Below are positions 27,212 through 35,866 of a stretch of DNA of 64,000 nt, one piece after another. The notes beneath the pieces were generated by a model. It did no database searches. It saw only the letters and a list, made by a program, of their open reading frames with translations, and was not told where the DNA came from. The position numbers and the translations under genes were made by a program. Source of the DNA: Denitratisoma sp. DHT3 (GTDB taxonomy: Bacteria > Pseudomonadota > Gammaproteobacteria > Burkholderiales > Rhodocyclaceae); contig NZ_CP020914.1 of assembly GCF_007833355.1 (NCBI RefSeq), positions 2,094,047 through 2,158,046 of the forward strand. The letters are read 5' to 3'. Numbering within the stretch: the first letter of the stretch is position 1; the number at the start of each line of letters is the position of its first letter.

Positions 27212-28122
27212 AGCCCATTGCCTTGTCGGCCCTGGCCGGCGTCCTGCTGATCCTCGGTTTCGTGCCGGCCAGCCAGGCCGTGGAAATCCTGCGCTGGGAG
27301 CGGCTGCCTCTGCCGGTGCCGCTGGTGGTCGGTCAGGAGCGCGTGGTCTTCATCGACCGCAATGTGCGCGTCGGCGTGCCGGCCGGCGTCGGCGACCACC
27401 TGCGCGTGCAGAGTGCGGGCGGCGCGATCTACCTGCGGGCGAACGAGCCGATTCCGCCCACGCGGCTGCAACTGCAGGACGTGGAATCAGGCGCGCTGAT
27501 CCTGCTCGACATCGCCGCCGAGCCGGCGAAGGACGGCCAGGCGCCGCTGGAGCCGGTGCGCATCGTGGAAGCGGAAGCCCCCGCGAAGCGCTACGGCGGC
27601 GGTACAGCAGGCGGCGCGGACGAGCAGGCCGATGCGCCCGCAGACAAATCCGTTCCCCGGCGCGAAACGCCGGTACCGGTCGTGCTGACGCGCTATGCCG
27701 CACAGAACCTGTACGCGCCGCTGCGCACCGTCGAGCCGGTCGCCGGCATCGGGCGCGTGAACCTGCGCCGCGGCCTCGCGCTGGACACCTTGCTGCCGAC
27801 GCTGCCGGTGCACGCGCGGGCACTGGCCGCGTGGCGCCTGGAAGACCAGTGGGTGACGGCCGTGCGACTCACCAACACCGCCGCGCGTTGGCTCGACCTC
27901 GACCCGCGCGCCCTGCAGGGGAACTTTGTGGCGGCGACCTTCCAGCATCCGAACCTGGGGCCGGCCGGCACCCCATCCGACACCACGGTGCTCTACCTGG
28001 TCACGCGCGGCCACGGCCTGGCCGAGTCGCTGCTGCCGGCGCTGAGCCCGATCGACGCCACCGTGAACCTGCCGCCGGCCGCCGCGGCCGGCTCGGCCGG
28101 AGGAGCGCGCGATGAAAAGTAA
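27208..28122 (+). CDS. ICE protein, TIGR03749 family (DUF3438)
   Basis: A 304-residue periplasmic protein with a signal peptide (cleavage near SQA-VE, residue 25). The mature protein starts with ILRWERLPLPVPLVVGQERV, typical of TIGR03749/PFL_4704. It is beta-rich with a Gly/Ala-rich linker around 130-150. The position between VirB8-like and VirB10-like genes suggests a VirB9/TraK-like role in the outer-membrane core. Its 3' end overlaps the next gene by 11 bases. Confidence 0.88.
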   Translation: MKPIALSALAGVLLILGFVPASQAVEILRWERLPLPVPLVVGQERVVFIDRNVRVGVPAGVGDHLRVQSAGGAIYLRANEPIPPTRLQLQDVESGALILLDIAAEPAKDGQAPLEPVRIVEAEAPAKRYGGGTAGGADEQADAPADKSVPRRETPVPVVLTRYAAQNLYAPLRTVEPVAGIGRVNLRRGLALDTLLPTLPVHARALAAWRLEDQWVTAVRLTNTAARWLDLDPRALQGNFVAATFQHPNLGPAGTPSDTTVLYLVTRGHGLAESLLPALSPIDATVNLPPAAAAGSAGGARDEK

Positions 28123-29563
28123 TCCGCTGCTCAAGTGGCTGCTGATCCCGATGGCGCTGCTGCTGGTGTTCGTCGGCATCAAACTGTTCTCCGGCGCCCC
28201 CGGCGCCCCCGGCGGCCCCGGCGGCCAGCCCGCCCCCAAGGGCGCGGCCAGTACGCTCACGCCCGAGGAGATGAAAGCCCTGGGCATCGCAGGCGACACG
28301 CCGCGCGATACCGTCGCCACGCTGGTGGCCCAGGTGAAGCAGTTGCGCACCGAGCTGCAGAGCGCGCTCGGCGACAACAAGCAGCACAAGGCCGAGAACG
28401 AGCGCCTGCGCGCGCGGGAAAGCGCGATCGACCAGCGCATCCAGAGCGCGCTGGAAGGCGAACGCGACCGCCTGGAGCAGGAGCGCAATCAGGTGGCCAG
28501 CGACAGGCAGCAGACCCAGGGGCTGCTGCAGGATCTGCAGCGGCAATTGGACGGCCTTTCCGGCAAGGGTGGCCCGTCCGACCTGCCCGTCGGGCTGGGG
28601 CTGGAAGAGGGTGACGGCAAGCGCTTCAACCGCGGCACCAGTGGCACGCAGTGGGTCGAGCCCGACGATGCCAAGGTCGACGCCAAGAACGGCAGCAAGG
28701 AGCCGAGCTTTCCCCTGAGCTTCGGGCCGGCCCAGAAAAGCCTGTCGGCCGCAGTGGAATCCGTCGCCGACGTCGGCAGCCGCGCGGTGGGCGCATCCAC
28801 GAAGGCTGTCTACACCGTGCCGTCGAACTCGACGCTCATGGGGTCGATTGCCATGACGGCGCTGATCGGGCGCGTGCCGATCGATGGAACCGTCAACGAC
28901 CCGTACCCGTTCAAGGTGCTGATCGGCCCGGACAACCTCACGGCCAACGGCATCGACATCCCCGACGTGGCCGGCGCCGTGGTCAGCGGCACGGCCTCGG
29001 GCGACTGGACGCTCTCGTGCGTGCGCGGGCAAATCCGCTCGGTCACGTTCGTGTTCCAGGACGGCACCATCCGCACGGTGCCGGAGGACGGTAGCAAGGG
29101 CGGCGGCAGCGGCGGCAACTCGGGTCACAACGGCGCCAGCATCCAAGGCGGCCTGGGCTGGATCAGCGACCCCTACGGCATTCCCTGCGTCAGCGGCGAG
29201 CGGCGCAGCAACGCCCAGCAGTACCTGGGCAGCCAGGCGCTCATCACCGCGGCCGGCGCCGGCGCGGCCTCGCTCATCAAGTCCGACAACGGCAGCGTGG
29301 CCGTGGTCGCCAATAGCAACGGCTCGCTGGGCACCGTCGGCATCAGCGGCAACGAAGCGATGGGCCGCATCCTCGCGGGCGGCGTGCGCGACATGGCCGA
29401 TTGGGTCAACAAGCTCTATGGACAGGCCTTCGCGGCGGTCTACGTGCAGCCCGGCGCCAAGGTGGCCGTGCATCTGGAGCAGCCGCTCGACATCGACTAC
29501 GACGCCAAGGGGCGTCGGGTCCACCACCGCACCGGAGAAGCCAATGCCTCGGATCTGGATTGA
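28112..29563 (+). CDS. ICE protein, TIGR03752 family, VirB10/TraB-like
   Basis: A 483-residue protein: N-terminal membrane segment (about 8-25), a Gly-Pro-rich collagen-like stretch (GAPGAPGGPGG at 30-40), a coiled coil near 70-155, then a beta-rich C-terminal domain with a Gly-rich loop. This layout matches TIGR03752/PFL_4705 and the TraB/VirB10 scaffold that spans the envelope. The GC-rich triplet repeats that encode the collagen-like segment (about 28193-28232) are a simple repeat likely to vary in length. It overlaps both neighbouring genes. Confidence 0.88.
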   Translation: MKSNPLLKWLLIPMALLLVFVGIKLFSGAPGAPGGPGGQPAPKGAASTLTPEEMKALGIAGDTPRDTVATLVAQVKQLRTELQSALGDNKQHKAENERLRARESAIDQRIQSALEGERDRLEQERNQVASDRQQTQGLLQDLQRQLDGLSGKGGPSDLPVGLGLEEGDGKRFNRGTSGTQWVEPDDAKVDAKNGSKEPSFPLSFGPAQKSLSAAVESVADVGSRAVGASTKAVYTVPSNSTLMGSIAMTALIGRVPIDGTVNDPYPFKVLIGPDNLTANGIDIPDVAGAVVSGTASGDWTLSCVRGQIRSVTFVFQDGTIRTVPEDGSKGGGSGGNSGHNGASIQGGLGWISDPYGIPCVSGERRSNAQQYLGSQALITAAGAGAASLIKSDNGSVAVVANSNGSLGTVGISGNEAMGRILAGGVRDMADWVNKLYGQAFAAVYVQPGAKVAVHLEQPLDIDYDAKGRRVHHRTGEANASDLD

Positions 29564-29978
29564 CGCAGCCGCCGTGCTGCTGGCGGCCACCCTGCTCGGC
29601 GGCTGCGCCACCAGCAAGGAGAAGCTGCTGCCGCACGGCGACAGCACCATGCTCGACATCTGGCATCAGGAGACCGGCGGCAGCGCGGGCGGCGGCCAGG
29701 CGGCGCGGCAACTGCTCGATGCGCGCCAGGGCCTGCGCCGGCCGCTGGCCGAGGCCGATGTGCAGGCGGCGCCCGGCGTGCAGGCGCGCTACACCCGTAC
29801 CGCGCAGAACGAGATTTACCGCCAGTTCCACCGCCTGCCGAACCCCGACCTGGTGATGTACGTGTTCCCGCACCTGGCGGGCACCGACCCGGTGCCGGTG
29901 CCCGGCTACAGCACGGTGTTCCCGCTCTACCAGCGCGTGCAGTACGCGATGCCGGGCGAGCGCGTGGAGGACTACTGA
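29544..29978 (+). CDS. ICE lipoprotein, TIGR03751 family (VirB7/TraV-like position)
   Basis: A 144-residue lipoprotein. The signal peptide ends in a clear lipobox LLGGC with Cys at residue 19. The mature part contains LLPHGDSTMLDIWHQE, diagnostic of TIGR03751. It probably anchors the channel in the outer membrane, as VirB7/TraV does. The ATG at 29544 gives a proper lipoprotein signal; the frame is open further upstream inside the previous gene, which it overlaps by 20 bases. The stop overlaps the ATPase start by 1 base. Confidence 0.9.
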   Translation: MPRIWIDAAAVLLAATLLGGCATSKEKLLPHGDSTMLDIWHQETGGSAGGGQAARQLLDARQGLRRPLAEADVQAAPGVQARYTRTAQNEIYRQFHRLPNPDLVMYVFPHLAGTDPVPVPGYSTVFPLYQRVQYAMPGERVEDY

Positions 29979-32866
29979 TGGCTTGGTTGCTGCCGTGGTC
30001 ACGCAAGCCCGACGCATCGCCTGCTGACGCCGTAGATGCGGCCGATGATGCCTGGGCGCGGCACCTAACGGCCCTGGCGGCACAGGGTGTCGCCGGGCCG
30101 GGCAGCGCGCTCGACCGGGGCAGGCGCAGGCCGGCCACCCAGGCCGACCACGATGCGCTCTATGGCGTCGCGCCGTCGTTCGCGGACTTGCTGCCCTGGG
30201 TCGAGTACCTGCCCGGCTCCAAGTGCATGTTGCTGGAAGATGGCCAGTCGGTGGCGGCCTTCTTCGAGCTGGCGCCGGTCGGCACCGAGGGCCGCGAGAT
30301 GGCCTGGCTATGGCAGGCGCGCGATGCGCTGGAGAACGCCCTGCAGGACTCCTTCGACGAGTTGGACGACAACCCCTGGGTGGTGCAGCTCTACGCCCAG
30401 GACGAGGCCGACTGGGACAACTATCTGCGTTCACTGGCGAACTATCTGCAGCCGCGTGCGCTGGGCAGCGCGTTCAGCGACTTCTACCTGCGCTTCTTCG
30501 CCCATCACCTGCGGGCCATCGCCAAGCCGGGTGGCCTGTTCGAGGACACCACGGTGACGCGCCTGCCGTGGCGCGGCCAGGTCCGGCGCGTGCGCATGGT
30601 GGTCTACCGCCGCACGTCCGCGGCCCCGACCTCGCGGCGCGGCCAGTCGCCCGAGCAGGCGCTGACCACGATCTGCGACCGCTTGGTCGGCGGGCTGGCG
30701 AATGCCGGCGTGAAGGCTCGGCGTCTCGGCGCGGCGGACATCCACGCCTGGCTGCTGCGCTGGTTCAACCCGAATCCGACCCTGCTCGGCGCCACTGCCG
30801 AAGACCGCGAACGCTTCTACGCGCTGACCCGCTACCCGGAAGAGCGGGAGGAGGGCGAGATCGAACTCGCCAGCGGCACCGATTTCGCGCAGCGCCTGTT
30901 CTTCGGCCAGCCCCGTTCGGACGTGCCCAACGGCCTGTGGTTCTTCGACGGCATGCCGCATCGGGTAATCGTGATGGATCGCCTGCGCACGCCACCCGTG
31001 ACGGGCCATCTGACGGGCGAGACGCGCAAAGGCGGCGATGCCATGAACGCGCTGTTCGACCAGATGCCCGAGGACACGATGATGTGCCTGACGCTGGTCG
31101 CCACGCCCCAGGACGTGCTGGAGGCGCACCTCAACCACCTCGCCAGGAAGGCCGTCGGCGAGACCCTGGCCTCGGAGCAGACCCGGCAGGACGTGCAGCA
31201 GGCGCGCGGCCTGATCGGCAGCGCGCACAAGCTCTACCGCGGCGCGCTGGCGTTCTACCTGCGCGGCCGCGACCTGGCCCAGCTCGATGCGCGCGGCCTT
31301 CAGCTCGTCAACGTGATGCTCAACGCCGGCCTGCAGCCGGTACGCGAAGAGGACGAGGTGGCGCCGCTGAACAGCTATCTGCGCTGGCTGCCGTGCATGT
31401 TCGATCCGGCTGCCGACAAGCGCCAGTGGTACACCCAGCTCATGTTCGCGCAACATGCGGCGAACCTGGCGCCGGTCTGGGGCCGCAGCCAGGGCACGGG
31501 GCATCCGGGCATCACGTTCTTCAACCGCGGCGGCGGTCCGATCACCTTCGATCCGTTGAACCGCCTCGACCGGCAGATGAACGCGCATCTATTCCTGTTC
31601 GGCCCCACGGGTTCGGGCAAGAGCGCGACGCTCAACAACATCCTGAACCAGGTGACGGCGATCTACCGGCCGCGCCTGTTCATCGTCGAGGCTGGCAACA
31701 GCTTCGGCCTGTTCGGCGACTTCGCGGCACGGCTGGGCCTCACCGTGCATCGGGTGAAGCTCGCGCCGGGCGCGGGCGTCAGTCTGGCCCCGTTCGCCGA
31801 CGCCTGGCGCCTGGTCGATACGCCGAGCCAGGTACAGACGCTGGATGCCGATGCGCTCGACGAAGACCAGACCGATGCCGGCATGGCCGTGGAAGGCGAC
31901 GAGCAGCGTGACGTGCTCGGCGAGCTGGAGATCACTGCACGACTGATGATCACCGGCGGCGAGGACAAGGAAGAAGCGCGCATGACGCGCGCCGACCGCA
32001 GCCTGATCCGCCAGTGCATTCTCGATGCGGCCCAGCATTGCGTGGCGGACAGACGCACGGTGCTCACGCGCGATGTGCGCGACGCGCTGCGCGAGCGCGC
32101 CCGCGACGCCACGCTGCCGGAGATGCGGCGCGCACGGCTGCTCGAGATGGCCGACGCCATGGATATGTTCTGCCAGGGCGTGGACGGCGAGATGTTCGAC
32201 CGGTCCGGCACGCCGTGGCCCGAGGCGGACATCACCATCGTGGACCTGGCCACCTTCGCGCGCGAGGGCTACAACGCCCAACTCTCGATTGCCTACATCT
32301 CGCTCATCAACACCGTCAACAACATCGCCGAGCGCGATCAGTTCCTGGGCCGCCCGATCATCAACGTGACGGACGAAGGCCACATCATCACGAAGAACCC
32401 ACTGCTCGCGCCCTACGTGGTCAAGATCACCAAGATGTGGCGCAAGCTCGGCGCCTGGTTCTGGCTCGCCACGCAGAACCTGGACGACCTGCCGAAAGCG
32501 GCCGAGCCCATGCTCAACATGATCGAGTGGTGGATCTGCCTGTCGATGCCGCCCGATGAAGTGGAGAAGATCGCGCGCTTCCGCGAACTCAACGCGTCGC
32601 AGAAGGCGCTGATGCTCTCGGCGCGCAAGGAGGCCGGCAAGTTCAGCGAGGGCGTCATCCTGTCCAAGTCGATGGAGGTGCTGTTCCGCGCCGTGCCGCC
32701 CAGCCTCTACCTGGCGATGGCGATGACCGAGCCCGAGGAGAAGGCCGAACGCTTCCAGTTGATGCAGCAGCACGGCATCAGCGAATTGGATGCCGCCTTC
32801 CGCGTGGCCGAGAAGATCGACCGTGCGCGGGGCATCGAACCCCTGGCACTGGGCACGTTCGCCTGA
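29978..32866 (+). CDS. VirB4-like conjugative transfer ATPase, TIGR03744 family
   Basis: A 962-residue ATPase with Walker A FGPTGSGKSATLNN near residues 542-555 and Walker B-like ITIVDLATF near 750, followed by NVTDEGHIITKNP and WLATQNLDDLP. These are the motifs of TIGR03744/PFL_4706, the VirB4/TraC-type motor that powers pilus assembly and DNA transfer. The N-terminal half carries the usual inner-membrane-associated domain. Full length, no frameshift. Followed after 13 bases by a thioredoxin-fold gene. Confidence 0.95.
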   Translation: MAWLLPWSRKPDASPADAVDAADDAWARHLTALAAQGVAGPGSALDRGRRRPATQADHDALYGVAPSFADLLPWVEYLPGSKCMLLEDGQSVAAFFELAPVGTEGREMAWLWQARDALENALQDSFDELDDNPWVVQLYAQDEADWDNYLRSLANYLQPRALGSAFSDFYLRFFAHHLRAIAKPGGLFEDTTVTRLPWRGQVRRVRMVVYRRTSAAPTSRRGQSPEQALTTICDRLVGGLANAGVKARRLGAADIHAWLLRWFNPNPTLLGATAEDRERFYALTRYPEEREEGEIELASGTDFAQRLFFGQPRSDVPNGLWFFDGMPHRVIVMDRLRTPPVTGHLTGETRKGGDAMNALFDQMPEDTMMCLTLVATPQDVLEAHLNHLARKAVGETLASEQTRQDVQQARGLIGSAHKLYRGALAFYLRGRDLAQLDARGLQLVNVMLNAGLQPVREEDEVAPLNSYLRWLPCMFDPAADKRQWYTQLMFAQHAANLAPVWGRSQGTGHPGITFFNRGGGPITFDPLNRLDRQMNAHLFLFGPTGSGKSATLNNILNQVTAIYRPRLFIVEAGNSFGLFGDFAARLGLTVHRVKLAPGAGVSLAPFADAWRLVDTPSQVQTLDADALDEDQTDAGMAVEGDEQRDVLGELEITARLMITGGEDKEEARMTRADRSLIRQCILDAAQHCVADRRTVLTRDVRDALRERARDATLPEMRRARLLEMADAMDMFCQGVDGEMFDRSGTPWPEADITIVDLATFAREGYNAQLSIAYISLINTVNNIAERDQFLGRPIINVTDEGHIITKNPLLAPYVVKITKMWRKLGAWFWLATQNLDDLPKAAEPMLNMIEWWICLSMPPDEVEKIARFRELNASQKALMLSARKEAGKFSEGVILSKSMEVLFRAVPPSLYLAMAMTEPEEKAERFQLMQQHGISELDAAFRVAEKIDRARGIEPLALGTFA

Positions 32867-32879
32867 CGGGAGCAACACG

Positions 32880-33623
32880 ATGCGCATGCCTTCATTCGCC
32901 CGCCGTCATCCCTGGATCGGCCTGCTGATCGTGGTGACGATTGTGGTCGCCTCGTGGATGCTGCTGCGCGCGCCGCATCCGGCAACCGAGTCCATGTCCC
33001 TGGCCGCCGCCGGGTCCGAAGCGTCGAAACCGGCTGGCCCGCCCTGGCTGTATGGCCGTGCCGATGCGCGCTTCACGGTGGTCGGGTACGCCGACCTGGA
33101 GTGTCCGTACTGCCGGGCCTACTTCCCCGCGCTCAAGCGCTGGATCGACGCCCATCCCGAGGTGAACTGGCAGTGGCACCACCTGCCGCTGTCCATGCAC
33201 GAGCCGGCCGCGACTGCCGAGGCACGCCTGGCCGAGTGCGCGGGCGAGACTGGCGGACATGCCACGTTCTGGCAGGCCGTGGCGTGGCTCTACTCGAACA
33301 CCCGTGGCGACGGCCAGGGCCTGCCGGAGGGTCTGCGCTATCCCGACCTCACGCCAGCCATGCAGGGTTGTCTCGACAGCGAGCGCCCCGATGCCGTCAT
33401 CCGTGCCCAGGCGGTGGAAGCCGCACAGCAGGGCATCGCGGCCACGCCGGCCCTGCAACTGCGCGACCGCGAGTCCGGCAAGACCCTCCTGCTGCACGGT
33501 CCCGTCGAAGGCGATGCCTTGCTGTCGGCCATCGACCTGCTCGCTGCCGGCAGCACGACCGCAGCCGAACCCGCCCATTCCCCAGACATGCCCGCCGGCG
33601 TTGCCGGTGACATGCCCAGGTAG
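32880..33623 (+). CDS. DsbA-family thioredoxin-fold protein of the ICE
   Basis: A 247-residue membrane-anchored periplasmic protein: membrane segment at about residues 11-30 and a thioredoxin fold from 55 on with the active site LECPYCRAYFPALK (Cys-Pro-Tyr-Cys) and a cis-Pro loop ATPALQL. Such a gene regularly follows the VirB4-like ATPase in this ICE family and probably forms or repairs disulphides in mating-channel proteins such as the Cys-containing TIGR03756/03755 products. The ATG at 32880 has GGGAG nearby as ribosome site. Confidence 0.88.
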   Translation: MRMPSFARRHPWIGLLIVVTIVVASWMLLRAPHPATESMSLAAAGSEASKPAGPPWLYGRADARFTVVGYADLECPYCRAYFPALKRWIDAHPEVNWQWHHLPLSMHEPAATAEARLAECAGETGGHATFWQAVAWLYSNTRGDGQGLPEGLRYPDLTPAMQGCLDSERPDAVIRAQAVEAAQQGIAATPALQLRDRESGKTLLLHGPVEGDALLSAIDLLAAGSTTAAEPAHSPDMPAGVAGDMPR

Positions 33624-33756
33624 CCATCGATCTTCAAGGCTGCGGCGCGGCTTGTCCGCGTTGATCGAAACCCGTTCGCATCGCATCCCTTGACGCGAAC
33701 GGCCACCGCATCCGCGGTGGTGGATGCCCGCTCGTCACCTGTTCCATCCCCATCGT

Positions 33757-33782
33757 CCCCAGGAGGGTTTGCCCTCCAGGGG
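33757..33782 (+). promoter_or_regulatory. Hairpin in the leader of the radC-like gene
   Basis: CCCC-A-GGAGGG, loop TTTG, CCCTCC-A-GGGG forms a near-perfect stem 37 bases before the radC-like ATG. There is no T-run, so it is not an obvious terminator. It may be an RNA stability element or protein site. Confidence 0.35.
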
Positions 33783-33818
33783 CAGGCGCCCTCCGATCTC
33801 ATCCATTGGAGGTTCGCC

Positions 33819-34313
33819 ATGTCTCTCGTCATCGCCGACTCCCGCCCGGAGTCGCTCACCCTGATCGCCGCCCAGCACGAAGACTGGATCATCCAGCAGG
33901 CCATCACCCTGCTGGAGAACCGCGTGTTCAAGGCCGGTCCGGCGCTGGGCAGTCCCGCCGCCGTGCGCGACTACCTGCGCCTGAAACTGGTCGCGGAGCC
34001 GAACGAAATCTTCGCCGTCGTGTTTCTCGACAACCAGCACCAGGTGCTCGCCTTTGAGCCGCTGTTCCAGGGCACGGTCGACCAGACTTCGGTGTATCCG
34101 AGGGTGGTGGTTCAGCGTGCGCTGGCGCTCAACGCTTCGGCCCTGATCCTGGCGCATCAGCACCCCTCGGGGAACACCGAGCCCTCGGCCGCTGATCGTG
34201 CGATCACCGAGCGGCTGAAGAGTGCCCTGGCCACCGTCGATGTCCGGGTGCTGGATCACTTCATCGTCGGCAAGGGCAGCCCGTACTCGTTCGCCGAAGC
34301 CGGCTTGTTGTAG
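33819..34313 (+). CDS. RadC-like JAB/MPN-domain protein of the ICE
   Basis: A 164-residue protein with the JAMM metal signature of RadC/YeeS-type proteins: [14 protein letters not shown]. This is the second half of chromosomal RadC without its helix-hairpin-helix. These short forms are typical passengers of ICEs and islands; their biochemical role is unsettled, possibly DNA repair or anti-restriction during transfer. The ATG at 33819 follows the ribosome site TGGAGG. It is separated from the upstream gene by 195 bases and followed by a terminator, so it seems to be its own transcription unit. Confidence 0.92.
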   Translation: MSLVIADSRPESLTLIAAQHEDWIIQQAITLLENRVFKAGPALGSPAAVRDYLRLKLVAEPNEIFAVVFLDNQHQVLAFEPLFQGTVDQTSVYPRVVVQRALALNASALILAHQHPSGNTEPSAADRAITERLKSALATVDVRVLDHFIVGKGSPYSFAEAGLL

Positions 34314-34331
34314 CGCACTCGCTTCATCACC

Positions 34332-34360
34332 ACGGGAGCCCTTGGCTCCCGTTTCTTTTC
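34332..34360 (+). terminator. Rho-independent terminator after the radC-like gene
   Basis: ACGGGAGCC, loop CTT, GGCTCCCGT followed by TTCTTTT, located 18 bases after the radC-like stop. The perfect stem and T-rich tail make this a good intrinsic terminator. Confidence 0.8.
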
Positions 34361-34465
34361 GCCGGTCCGCAGGAAATCGGGACTGACCGGTTTCGGTTTC
34401 TTTGTCGTTTCCCGATCTGCGTTGCGCTCGACTACGAGCCTGCATCGACTCCGCGGAGGCGCGCC

Positions 34466-34915
34466 ATGCCGGCTCATTCCCTCAACCTTCCTGCCGCCTC
34501 GCGGCGCCCCCTGGCCGCCCGGCTGGCCGCTGGACTGTGCGCCGCGCTGCTCGGTCCCATCGCGGCGGCCGCCGATGTGCTCGTCGTCACCGACAGCCGT
34601 CATCCGGTGCAGGCCCCGGCCGGCGTGCGGGTCATCAAGCTGGACCAGGCCACGCGCATCGAGGTCGAACTCGCCGCGCACCTGCCGGCCGACCCGCAAC
34701 AGGCCGCGGCCCTGGTGCGGCAGCGGTTGCATGACGGCGGCGAGGCCCTGCAGCGCCGCATCGGCCATGCCTACCAAGGCGTCGCGGATGCCTGGGGGCT
34801 GGGCATCGCCAAGATTCCCGCCGTGGTGGTCGATCGACGCTACGTGGTCTACGGCGAGCCCGACGTGCCCGGCGCCGTCGCGCGCATCAACGCCTACCGG
34901 AGCACGCAACCATGA
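34466..34915 (+). CDS. ICE protein, TIGR03757 family (DUF1525)
   Basis: A 149-residue exported protein. Signal peptide with cleavage near AAA-AD (residue 36), then a thioredoxin-like mature part with the motif GIAKIPAVVVDRRYVVYG that characterises TIGR03757/PFL_4709. It lacks a CxxC active site. It probably helps fold or assemble the next gene's product, with which it always pairs in these elements. The stop overlaps the next start by 4 bases. Confidence 0.88.
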   Translation: MPAHSLNLPAASRRPLAARLAAGLCAALLGPIAAAADVLVVTDSRHPVQAPAGVRVIKLDQATRIEVELAAHLPADPQQAAALVRQRLHDGGEALQRRIGHAYQGVADAWGLGIAKIPAVVVDRRYVVYGEPDVPGAVARINAYRSTQP

Positions 34916-35856
34916 GCCTCCTGCTGGCATCCCGGCGCCTGCGCGCCACCGTCGCCTCGCTGCTGCTGGGCGCGGCCACGTCGACGTTCGCCCTGGACAC
35001 CGTCACCATCGTCTCGTCTGCGCTGTCCCCCGACTGCCTCGAATACCGCGTGGTCGGAATCTGCTACTGGCTGTACTGCACGCCCTTCGGCTGCTCGGTT
35101 CGCACCTCCGTCAAGGTGCGCCACTACGTCCCCGATGCGGTGGTGTCGAGCTACTCGAATACCGGCGAAAACCCGTGGCTGGAAGTCAGGGCGATGAGCA
35201 TGCCCAACCCGAGCGCCAAGGCTGGCGGTGACGGCACGACCAACCACGACAACGAGAACAACCTCGCCAAGTTCAAGAACGCCGATGTCATCGGCCATCC
35301 GGCCGGGATGGTGTTCAGCCAGTTCGCCAGCGCCTCCGGCTACACCTGCGAAGGCGCTGGCACGGCCTTCATGCCGTATCTGCTGAGCACGCTCGACACG
35401 CTGGCCTGGCGCTACAACATCCCGGAAGCGCTCTACCCCGAAGCGCTCATCCCCGGCCGGCGCGAAATCGGTACGCGCACCGGCCTGAACCTCTGGGGCA
35501 ACGTGTATCCCCGCGGTGGCTTCCTACACCAGACCGACGACCACAAGAGCGGCGCCGTGGTCGCGCAGCGCGCGGGCGACATCGTGACGCGCCGCAACCA
35601 GATTCACGTGTACCAGCCTCTGCTGGCCAACGCCCGCGACGGCTACTGGCCGGCCGGCGCGCTGATGGAGACCGACGCCTCGACGGGCAAGTGGCAGGAG
35701 CTGACGCCCACGCTCTCGAACAGTTGCGTGGTCTTCCCGCACAGCCGCACCCGCGTGCAGGCCCAGCAAGGCGACTACGCCTGGGCCTTGTGGCGGCCGT
35801 ACTCCTGCTGCCGGCGCCGTGGTCAGGTCTTCCTCGGCAGCGTCGATTTCATGTGA
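34912..35856 (+). CDS. ICE protein, TIGR03756 family (TraU-like)
   Basis: A 314-residue secreted protein with a signal peptide and a Cys-rich start (CLEYRVVGICYWLYCTPFGC), the signature shared by TIGR03756/PFL_4710 and F-plasmid TraU. A second Cys pair occurs at the C-terminus (YSCCRRRGQ). It acts in the periplasm in pilus or mating-pair assembly and probably needs disulphide bonds, consistent with the DsbA-like gene upstream. It is translationally coupled to TIGR03757. Confidence 0.9.
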   Translation: MSLLLASRRLRATVASLLLGAATSTFALDTVTIVSSALSPDCLEYRVVGICYWLYCTPFGCSVRTSVKVRHYVPDAVVSSYSNTGENPWLEVRAMSMPNPSAKAGGDGTTNHDNENNLAKFKNADVIGHPAGMVFSQFASASGYTCEGAGTAFMPYLLSTLDTLAWRYNIPEALYPEALIPGRREIGTRTGLNLWGNVYPRGGFLHQTDDHKSGAVVAQRAGDIVTRRNQIHVYQPLLANARDGYWPAGALMETDASTGKWQELTPTLSNSCVVFPHSRTRVQAQQGDYAWALWRPYSCCRRRGQVFLGSVDFM

Positions 35857-35866
35857 GGAACCCACG

